From positions 1 to 37,284 of the forward strand of contig CALDIG010000218.1 in NCBI GenBank assembly GCA_937904375.1: a stretch of 37,284 bases of DNA, read 5' to 3'. Under the pieces are notes generated by a model that was not told where the DNA came from, searched no databases, and was given only the letters and a program-made list of their open reading frames with translations. The position numbers and the translations under genes are program-made. This DNA comes from an uncultured Prevotellaceae bacterium (GTDB lineage Bacteria; Bacteroidota; Bacteroidia; Bacteroidales; Muribaculaceae). Positions 31,424 to 37,284 of this stretch are shown here, piece by piece (position 1 is the first letter of the stretch; each line of letters begins with the position of its first letter).

Positions 31424-31454
31424 CACACCCGAGTTGTTTTGTGGCTCGGGTGTG
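31424..31454 (+). terminator. Terminator of the lipoprotein gene
   Basis: CACACCCGAG (31424-31433) pairs perfectly with CTCGGGTGTG (31445-31454), followed by TTGTTGTATTTT. Confidence 0.8.
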
Positions 31455-31508
31455 TTGTTGTATTTTATGACCAGAACATCTTTGTGCTGTTCCAAATAAT
31501 CGGTCTAT

Positions 31509-31547
31509 AAAAAACCTACGCCCGCTTTTCAAACAAAGCAGACGCAG
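31509..31547 (-). terminator. Terminator of the minus-strand operon ending at 31761
   Basis: On the minus strand CTGCGTCTGC (31547-31538) pairs with GCGGGCGTAG (31525-31516) with three wobbles, and six T follow. The rest of the 31395-31760 gap is AT-rich and holds only the 25-bp repeat. Confidence 0.6.
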
Positions 31548-31563
31548 ACAACTAAAAAGGAAT

Positions 31564-31588
31564 GTATTAATTACGATGGTTATATTAT
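31564..31588. repeat. 25-bp dispersed repeat, copy 2
   Basis: It is identical to 17520-17544 and again lies between convergent genes, 16 bases from a terminator hairpin. The bases just before it (AGGAA, then G or TG) are also similar. Confidence 0.85.
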
Positions 31589-31760
31589 AATGATGAATGT
31601 TGTGTCCTTTATTTTCATTGCAAAATTAGCAACTTTCCACGATTTTTGCAAAACCAACAAAAGACAATGCAATCGATTTAATTCTTATTAACAACTTTTT
31701 AACCAAAATCAAAGTTGATTAAACATCTTTTTGCAAAAATGAGTTCATATTAGTCCTTTT

Positions 31761-32480
31761 TCAAAACCAAAGGAAGAAATGCTCGAGGTTGAGCGAGCGC
31801 CTGGCAACAATTACACCTGTCTTTTCGTTGGTGAACGACTGACCGTGTGTCATCACCTGCTTGAGGTGTTGCCATAGTTTCTTCACTGCCACACTGCGGT
31901 GGATGTTGCGGAATACCAGCACGCAATCGCCTTGAAGCATCGACGTGAGGCGCTGTCTCAAGGGTTCAAAGTCGGCACTTTCGGGTAAAGAGTTTACAAG
32001 GACAAAGGGCATGGCATCATCGCCCACAACTTGCGCATAGTCATCAAACGCCACATCCAGACTGTTGTAACACTCGATGCTGTCGAGATAAGGTGCCAGC
32101 ACGTTGCCAGTCACGGGAAAAGCGTCGATGTGCGGCTCGTAGAGCCACAGCCGGCTCTGCGACGACACATTGAGCATGCATGTCGCCGTTAAGCCGTAGC
32201 AGGACCCCACCTGCATTATTTCAAGGGGATTAAAATGATTAGTGATGCGAAACAGCATCTTCATGCCCTTGAACGACATCACCCGAGGGTGGTTCTTGAC
32301 ATCGCGCAAAGTATCGATTACCGCCTGACGCGTCTCGCCCATGTCGCTGTAGCAATAGTAAGGCGACTGCTCTCGCAGCACAAAGCGCACGAAACTGTAC
32401 GCAAAAGGGGAATGTATGCCATGCCCCTTGCTGCGGTGATGACGGCGCAACGCCGTGCGGTATCTCTTGATGCGCCCCAA
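31761..32480 (-). CDS. Class I SAM-dependent methyltransferase-like protein
   Basis: This 239-residue protein has a basic N-terminus with RSKGHGIHSPFAYSFVRFVL, a signature of a Bacteroidetes methyltransferase-like family. A degenerate SAM-binding loop follows (PLEIMQVGSCYGLTATCML, about 85-103), then LWLYEPHID. The first loop normally reads EIG-x-G-x-G/S; here EIMQVGSCYG departs from it, so activity is uncertain. The only in-frame start is TTG at 32480; no ATG lies upstream before the stop near 32537, and the next ATG would delete HGIHSPF. It follows the YfhO-family gene across a 7-bp tandem array and is probably co-transcribed. Confidence 0.7.
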   Translation of the reverse strand: MGRIKRYRTALRRHHRSKGHGIHSPFAYSFVRFVLREQSPYYCYSDMGETRQAVIDTLRDVKNHPRVMSFKGMKMLFRITNHFNPLEIMQVGSCYGLTATCMLNVSSQSRLWLYEPHIDAFPVTGNVLAPYLDSIECYNSLDVAFDDYAQVVGDDAMPFVLVNSLPESADFEPLRQRLTSMLQGDCVLVFRNIHRSVAVKKLWQHLKQVMTHGQSFTNEKTGVIVARRSLNLEHFFLWF

Positions 32481-32490
32481 GACAGTTATT

Positions 32491-32546
32491 AGTTTTGAGT
32501 TTTGAGTTTTGAGTTTTGAGTTCAGAGTTTTGAGTTAAGAGTTCAC
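32491..32546. repeat. 7-bp tandem array (AGTTTTG, eight units)
   Basis: Units AGTTTTG x4, AGTTCAG, AGTTTTG, AGTTAAG and AGTTCAC are in exact register. The array lies between the yfhO-like stop and the methyltransferase-like start, where it would be part of the mRNA leader of the latter. Confidence 0.9.
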
Positions 32547-32580
32547 GGTTTTTGTTTTTTTTCTAAGACTCTTAAATAAA

Positions 32581-35223
32581 TCAGCGTTTTCTGTTTTTTC
32601 TTGATTTCACCTCGTCAATGGACTTGCGAGTTTTGTCTTGAGCTTTTTCTTGACCGCCAGTTACCACATTGTTGCTAGTCTGAGCCTCTATTTCAGGCAA
32701 TACAGGCACGTCCTCATCCTTGCGGCGCAGACCAGAGTAGATTGCCCAGCCAAGGGTTCCGAGGACGAGAAGCAGTATCAGCCATACCGAAGTTTTGGCG
32801 ACTGTCTCGGTCTTGTGAACCTCTTGCGGGTCGAAGGTGAAGACGATGGTGTGGTCGCCGCCAGGCACCTGGAGGGCGCGCAGCACATAGTTCACGCGGC
32901 CTATGGGCACCTCTTTACCATCGATGGTGGCAGTCCAGCCCCATGGGAAGTAGATCTCACTGAACACCGCCAAGCCGCCTTTATCGCTGTGAGCGTGATA
33001 GGTGAGCTTGTTGGGGGCGTATGTGGTCTCATAGATGGTGTCGCCATCCTGTTTGGGCTTAGCGTCTTTCAGAGTGTCCTTAAACTTCACATCGGCAACA
33101 GCCTGAGTAGCCGGGTCAAAGTTGTCGAGGAACTTCATCTCATCGTCGGCAGTCTTGACGAAAGTCAATGTATCCACAAACCATGCGTTGCCAAGAGCGT
33201 CGGGATTTTGCTGAGCAGTTTGGGGGTCTAAAATAAACCACTTGGCGTTGAGCATGTTAAGCACAGCAATGTTATTTTTTGCAATTTGTCGCTCAATAAG
33301 GTCGTTATATCGGGTGAGCTTGGCAGCATGATAACCGCCAATTGTCTTGTGGAAATAACTTGAGCGAGCTCCACCAAAATCTGGCAGATTAAGAACCCTA
33401 TAGTTCTGTGTGGTGTCGGCAAGAATAGTGGCATCGGCAGCGGTCTTCTCAAAGGTTGTTGCCGGCAGAGTGGCAGGGTCTTTAAAGCTATCCTCGTTGA
33501 GATAACGCTTGTTGACAGCATACATGTCCACAAGTACGATACCAGCAATAATCAAACTCGCTGCAATTGGATTTAGCTTTCTAAACTTAAAAAGTATTAT
33601 TACACCAAACCCCAGCACGATAATAAATAGACTGCGCCAAGCATCGCTAGTTACCAAACTTGCACGAATGGCTTTTACCACGGGAATAATGCCTGGATAA
33701 GCTTTCAGCAATTCATCCATATTTATTTGCCCTCTTGTTATGGAATTCATATATACAGCATCATAGTTCGTGGGACTACCACCAAACATACTTGGTTTAG
33801 CAGCAAATAATAAGCAAAGCAAAGCACAAGCGCCAAACACTCCATAGATGTGTTTGCTGTATTTCTTGAAGAAATTTTCTTGAACAAACATCTCCTTAAG
33901 AGTCAACACGGCCAAAAGTGGAATACAGAACTCTGCAACGACAAGTATGCTCGCCACCGTTCGGAACTTGTTGTACATTGGGAAGTAGTCAATAAAAAAG
34001 TTGGTAACCCCATTAAAGTTATGTCCCCAAGAAAGCAAAATAGAAAAGATGGTAGCTACCAGCAACGCCCACTTAACAGGACCTTTAACTACAAAGAGAC
34101 CCAAGATGAACAAGGCAAATATTAAAGCACCAACATATACTGGACCGCTTGTTCCTGGTTGGTCGCCAAAATACTGGGGAAATAACTGCATGGATTCAAC
34201 ACTCATATTACTTTCTTCAGCCTTCTCTTGAGCTACATCAACATCATAAAGCGTCTTATTGGTCGTTCCACCCTTCACATTAGGCACCATCAATGTCCAA
34301 GTCTCGTCGATGCCATAGCTCCAATGAGTAATATACTCTTTGCTCAGACCGCCATTGGATGACAATTCGCTCTCTTGTTTAGCTTTATCGTCATCCTGAG
34401 TGAGCTCGCTATGTCCGCCACGCATAGTTTCTTTGGCATATTTATTTGAGAGATAGAGGTTAGAGGCGTTAGCTCCCAGAGCCAACACTGCTGCCACTGC
34501 CATGCATGCGGTGGCGATGCCCCATTGCTTCATTTTCTTGTCCTTGATGGCAATAACCAAGAAAGCAATCACTAGCGGCACGATAATGAATAGTGAGTAG
34601 TATGTCATCTGCACGTGGTTGTTGAGAAGCTGGAGCGCACCAAATAATGCCGCCACAGCGGTTCCGAGCAGATATTTGCCTCGATAAGCCCACACGATGC
34701 CGGCTATCGTGGGTGGGATGTAGCACAGTACCAAGAGTTTCCAGATGTGACCCGCGTCGATGATGATGAAGAAATAAGACGAGAAGGCATAGCCGATAGC
34801 GCCAAGCACCGCCAAGTACCACTTCATGTCAAACGCAAGCATCAGGATGAAGAATCCCAGCATAAGCAGGAACACCCAGCTCACTGGACTTGGTAGGCCA
34901 AGTGTGAGAATCTTTCCGATAGTGTTGATTGTTGAAGTGCTCTTATAGCTCGGAGCAATCTGGAAGGTGGGCATGCCGCCGAATAGACTGTTAGTCCATC
35001 GAGTGACTTCGCCATTGTGTTCCTCCTGATATTCTTTAGCTTCTTGGCCGTTGGCTTTTCCCTGCATCACGTCATGCTGCTGCAGTACATAGCCATTACC
35101 CACGCTGGGATAGAAATATATCCACGAGATGGCGGCAAACGCCAGTATTGCGAGCACAAAAGTGACCACACTTCGCACCGTAACGGTGCCTATCAATTGC
35201 TTGTCTAGTAAGTTTTTTTCCAT
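32581..35223 (-). CDS. YfhO family integral membrane protein
   Basis: This 880-residue protein has an N-terminal membrane helix (SVVTFVLAILAFAAISWIYF). The family-like loop VLQQHDVMQGKANGQEAKEY and GEVTRWTNSLFGGMPTFQI follow, then about a dozen helices (PVSWVFLLMLGFFILMLAF, LQLLNNHVQMTYYSLFIIVP). A large soluble segment (about 600-820) contains YRVLNLPDFGGARSSYFHKT and YFPWGWTATIDGKEVPIGRV, then a last helix (SVWLILLLVLGTLGWAIYSG) and a charged tail. YfhO proteins resemble GT-C glycosyltransferases; Bacillus YfhO has been linked to lipoteichoic acid glycosylation. Bacteroidales members are common but undefined. The gene follows the short membrane-protein gene (58-base gap). Confidence 0.88.
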   Translation of the reverse strand: MEKNLLDKQLIGTVTVRSVVTFVLAILAFAAISWIYFYPSVGNGYVLQQHDVMQGKANGQEAKEYQEEHNGEVTRWTNSLFGGMPTFQIAPSYKSTSTINTIGKILTLGLPSPVSWVFLLMLGFFILMLAFDMKWYLAVLGAIGYAFSSYFFIIIDAGHIWKLLVLCYIPPTIAGIVWAYRGKYLLGTAVAALFGALQLLNNHVQMTYYSLFIIVPLVIAFLVIAIKDKKMKQWGIATACMAVAAVLALGANASNLYLSNKYAKETMRGGHSELTQDDDKAKQESELSSNGGLSKEYITHWSYGIDETWTLMVPNVKGGTTNKTLYDVDVAQEKAEESNMSVESMQLFPQYFGDQPGTSGPVYVGALIFALFILGLFVVKGPVKWALLVATIFSILLSWGHNFNGVTNFFIDYFPMYNKFRTVASILVVAEFCIPLLAVLTLKEMFVQENFFKKYSKHIYGVFGACALLCLLFAAKPSMFGGSPTNYDAVYMNSITRGQINMDELLKAYPGIIPVVKAIRASLVTSDAWRSLFIIVLGFGVIILFKFRKLNPIAASLIIAGIVLVDMYAVNKRYLNEDSFKDPATLPATTFEKTAADATILADTTQNYRVLNLPDFGGARSSYFHKTIGGYHAAKLTRYNDLIERQIAKNNIAVLNMLNAKWFILDPQTAQQNPDALGNAWFVDTLTFVKTADDEMKFLDNFDPATQAVADVKFKDTLKDAKPKQDGDTIYETTYAPNKLTYHAHSDKGGLAVFSEIYFPWGWTATIDGKEVPIGRVNYVLRALQVPGGDHTIVFTFDPQEVHKTETVAKTSVWLILLLVLGTLGWAIYSGLRRKDEDVPVLPEIEAQTSNNVVTGGQEKAQDKTRKSIDEVKSRKNRKR

Positions 35224-35281
35224 TATATTTCAAGTCTTTATATTTTACATCACAAGAAAGTTTTTTATGATAAATTTAGTC

Positions 35282-35944
35282 TCAGAATTTCATCTTATTC
35301 ACCTCTCGACGCAGGGCGGCGGTCTCTTCTTCGCAGTTGCTGTCGTTAGCACTTTGGGCGGCTTTCATTAGTTGCGACAACTGATCGAGCAGTTCTTTCT
35401 TGCGCTTGGTGCCCACTTCTTGGTATTCTGATGTGGGATGCGTCACAAACTCGCTGTATAGGTCATGCAGTTTTTTATAGTTCTCACGACATGCCGTGAG
35501 TTTGGCATTTACCGAGGCATTACTCGAAACATAATGCTCTATATCGTCGATACTGATGGGCATATTCTCGGGTTTGACGGGAGCAATTTTAATTGGCAGG
35601 TCGCTGTCGCTGGGCATGGGAGGCAGCTGTTCATTATCTCCAAACCCTGGAATGGGAGCGGGTGGCGGTCCGTCAACAGGCATGAGAGTGGTGTCGGCAA
35701 GCATGAGGCTGTCGAGCAACGAGTCGCGAGGCACATCAATAATCTCGCCTTTGAGGTCTTGCGGAGCGCCGTACTCAAACTCGTCAACCTTGAGGGAGTC
35801 GGGCTTGGGATATTCCTTCTCGCTCCTGCCCAGCAGCTTGTCTCCGAGTTTATGAACTGGCGGGATAAAGATATAGGACAGCACCAGAACGGCAATTACC
35901 GTCCCCGCAATCCACCAAGCTAATTTCTTGTTACGTGCTGTCAT
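35282..35944 (-). CDS. Single-pass membrane protein of unknown function
   Basis: This 220-residue protein starts at MTARNKKLAWWIAGTVIAVL with one membrane helix (about 8-28). A proline/acid-rich linker follows (PVDGPPPAPIPGFGDNEQLP, KIAPVKPENMP). The C-terminus is helical and probably coiled (ELLDQLSQLMKAAQSAND, EEETAALRREVNKMKF). An upstream in-frame start at 35995 would precede the helix with an odd Cys-rich segment and is less likely. It is the first gene of the minus-strand run that includes the YfhO-family gene, so a role with that protein is possible. I do not recognise the family. Confidence 0.65.
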   Translation of the reverse strand: MTARNKKLAWWIAGTVIAVLVLSYIFIPPVHKLGDKLLGRSEKEYPKPDSLKVDEFEYGAPQDLKGEIIDVPRDSLLDSLMLADTTLMPVDGPPPAPIPGFGDNEQLPPMPSDSDLPIKIAPVKPENMPISIDDIEHYVSSNASVNAKLTACRENYKKLHDLYSEFVTHPTSEYQEVGTKRKKELLDQLSQLMKAAQSANDSNCEEETAALRREVNKMKF

Positions 35945-36003
35945 TCTTAAAATTACGCTATTCTCAAGACACTTGTTGCAATCTTCGAGACACAAAAAAT
36001 TGA

Positions 36004-36022
36004 CAAAAGTAGTGCAAAATTA
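36004..36022 (-). promoter_or_regulatory. Two overlapping -7 elements upstream of the 35944 gene
   Basis: The minus strand reads TAATTTTG (36022-36015) and TACTTTTG (36011-36004), both consensus. Two start sites 11 bases apart are possible, 60-70 bases before the ATG. Confidence 0.5.
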
Positions 36023-36112
36023 CTTATATATTTTGATATTCGCTTCTAAACTATGAAATGTTAAGTTTTTTTTATTTTTGGGGGAGATTAGTCTTTTTAC
36101 GAAAATTCTGTG

Positions 36113-36120
36113 TACTTTTG
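36113..36120 (+). promoter_or_regulatory. -7 element of manA
   Basis: TACTTTTG matches TAnnTTTG. Transcription would start near 36127, leaving a leader of about 23 bases before the TTG start. Confidence 0.6.
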
Positions 36121-36149
36121 CAGGTTAATGGCATCAACCACTTGTAAAA

Positions 36150-37133
36150 TTGGCTAAACGACCCGAAATATTGACCCCGCAGCTGTTCCGTTTTGAACTG
36201 AACCTCAAGACTGTGCTCTGGGGAGGCGACATGATTGCTGCCTTCAAAGGCATTACCCTCGACAACCACCTCGTGGGCGAGAGTTGGGAAATTTCGGGAC
36301 TTAAAGGTCATGAGTCGGTGGTCGCCAACGGCGAGGATGCGGGACTCACTCTGCGGCAGCTCATCAGGAAATACCGCAGTCAGTTAGTGGGAGGGCGCAT
36401 CTACCGCGCCCACGGCACCGAGTTCCCGTTGCTCATTAAGTTTATCGATGCCAACAAAGACCTCTCGGTGCAGGTGCATCCCGACGAGGACCTCGCTCGC
36501 AGTCGCCACAACTGCTGCGGCAAGACCGAGATGTGGTATATCATCGATGCTCAACCAGGAGCTTCACTGCTGGCAGGCATGAGCCGCACTATCACCCCTC
36601 AGGAATACTTGCGACATCTTGACGACGGCACTCTGCTCGACGTGCTCGCTCGTCACGACACTCATGCTGGCGACATATTCTTTCTGCCGGCAGGACGCAT
36701 CCACTCCATCGGGGCGGGCAACTTGCTGCTTGAGGTGCAGCAGCCCAGCGATATTACCTATCGGGTGTATGACTTCAACCGCCTCGACATCAACGGTAAG
36801 CCACGCCAGCTGCACACTGACCTAGCTATCGATGCCATCGACTACACCGTGAGCCGCGACTGCCTGCGTCACTACTCCGACGACAAGGGACTCATCACGC
36901 TCATCAATAGCATTTTCTTCAACGTGGGACGGGTCATTGTTGACGGAAACTGCGACGTGCCTATGCCACACGACGCATTCTTGTGCCTGATGTGCATCAA
37001 CGGAGAGGCAACCATCAGCTACGATGGGGACAAGAGCGAGACCATTAGGCAAGGCGAGTCGCTGCTTGTGCCAGCATGCTTTGAGCACCTCACCCTCAAC
37101 GGCAATGCAACCATCATTACAGCGACAGCATGA
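36150..37133 (+). CDS. manA: Mannose-6-phosphate isomerase (type I)
   Basis: This 327-residue zinc enzyme interconverts mannose 6-phosphate and fructose 6-phosphate. The zinc site is complete: QVHPDE (Q108, H110), KTEMWYII (E127) and PAGRIHSIG (H185). FRFELNLKTVLWGGDMI is the family N-terminus, and ADIxYRVYDF appears as SDITYRVYDFNR near 206. Length fits the short Bacteroidetes form. The start is TTG at 36150; an in-frame TAA at 36126 excludes anything longer, no ATG precedes the conserved WGG region, and the ATG at 36128 is out of frame. The gene is divergent from the membrane-protein run and followed at once by a 7-bp repeat. Confidence 0.92.
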   Translation: MAKRPEILTPQLFRFELNLKTVLWGGDMIAAFKGITLDNHLVGESWEISGLKGHESVVANGEDAGLTLRQLIRKYRSQLVGGRIYRAHGTEFPLLIKFIDANKDLSVQVHPDEDLARSRHNCCGKTEMWYIIDAQPGASLLAGMSRTITPQEYLRHLDDGTLLDVLARHDTHAGDIFFLPAGRIHSIGAGNLLLEVQQPSDITYRVYDFNRLDINGKPRQLHTDLAIDAIDYTVSRDCLRHYSDDKGLITLINSIFFNVGRVIVDGNCDVPMPHDAFLCLMCINGEATISYDGDKSETIRQGESLLVPACFEHLTLNGNATIITATA

Positions 37134-37161
37134 TGTTAAGTGTTAAGTGTTAAGTGTTAAG
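37134..37161. repeat. 7-bp tandem array (TGTTAAG, four units)
   Basis: Four perfect units begin at the base after the manA TGA stop and end next to a palindrome. Confidence 0.9.
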
Positions 37162-37164
37162 TAG

Positions 37165-37184
37165 GGACAAGGCGTGCCTTGTCC
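37165..37184. repeat. REP-like perfect palindrome
   Basis: GGACAAGGC-GT-GCCTTGTCC is a 9-bp perfect stem. This is the GTAGGGACAAGGC type commonly seen dispersed in Bacteroidales and other genomes. It could also act as the manA terminator, but lacks a T-run. Confidence 0.65.
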
Positions 37185-37198
37185 GCAAGTTCCAGATT

Positions 37199-37284
37199 CC
37201 TATACACTCCTATCCATTCCTATCCATTCCTATCAACTCCTATCAACTCCTATCAACTCCTATCAACTCCTATCAACTCCTATC
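37199..37284. repeat. 10-bp tandem array (TCCTATCAAC), runs off the right edge
   Basis: At least eight units in 10-base register (CCTATACACT, CCTATCCATT x2, then CCTATCAACT repeatedly) continue to the window end. The reverse complement matches the 17661-17760 family. Confidence 0.9.

Overview
The window looks like chromosomal DNA of a gut-type Bacteroidales bacterium, closest in style to Muribaculaceae or Prevotellaceae. Three things support this. Promoters follow the Bacteroidetes pattern TAnnTTTG, with TTTG about 20 bases upstream, and most genes lack a Shine-Dalgarno sequence. Secreted proteins carry Bacteroidales tails (YDLQGRKL...PKGIYI and dockerin-like GDVNGDG...ADITAIY pairs). The branching enzyme, RecO, retropepsin/Sel1 and sigma/beta-barrel proteins are Bacteroidales-like. 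No transposase, integrase, phage gene, rRNA or CRISPR array was seen.

Layout. 1-1975: two minus-strand secreted-protein genes; the first runs off the left edge and looks like a fusion of a Cthe_2159-type carbohydrate-binding protein with the end of a vWA protein. 2210-2935: yebC. 2936-3382: hairpin-rich intergenic DNA behind a good promoter. 3383-8107: a beta-propeller protein and a 1270-residue amidase/propeller/dockerin protein. 12163-8285 (minus): glgB, a LOG-family hydrolase, a cobalamin adenosyltransferase and a small exported protein. 12341-13999: acyl-CoA synthetase. 14296-14992: a repeat-containing lipoprotein and a stand-alone dockerin protein, followed by a gene remnant. 15251-17216: ECF sigma factor overlapping a protein with both an inner-membrane anchor and an outer-membrane beta-barrel. 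17804-18646 (minus): retropepsin-like protease with Sel1 repeats. 18855-21800: secreted multimodular alpha-amylase with dockerin. 22078-22623: long structured leader and rpsU. 24640-22737 (minus): recO and a zinc-ribbon membrane protein. 24802-24873: tRNA-Glu. 27747-24941 (minus): phoH, ubiE/menG, pfkA. 27900-29186: ornithine aminotransferase. 29335-30459 (minus): acyltransferase. 30747-31394: lipoprotein. 35944-31761 (minus): a membrane protein, a YfhO-family protein and a methyltransferase-like protein. 36150-37133: manA.

Themes. Alpha-glucan metabolism appears twice: extracellular amylase with starch-binding modules, and cytoplasmic GlgB; pfkA and manA handle sugar phosphates. Three exported proteins end in dockerin-like EF-hand pairs, but no cohesin is present here. 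The intergenic DNA is unusually rich in short tandem arrays (unit 7, 8, 9 or 10 bp) and GC-rich REP-like palindromes, often abutting stop codons. A 25-bp sequence occurs identically in two convergent intergenic regions 14 kb apart.

Most promising for novelty: the rpsU leader, which has a hairpin-sequestered AAAGGAGGT and mutually exclusive stems; the sigma/anti-sigma-beta-barrel pair; the possible RNA at 3022-3200; the fusion at the left edge; and the tandem-array family. None is proven from sequence alone. Gene functions are family-level assignments read from motifs, without database searches.
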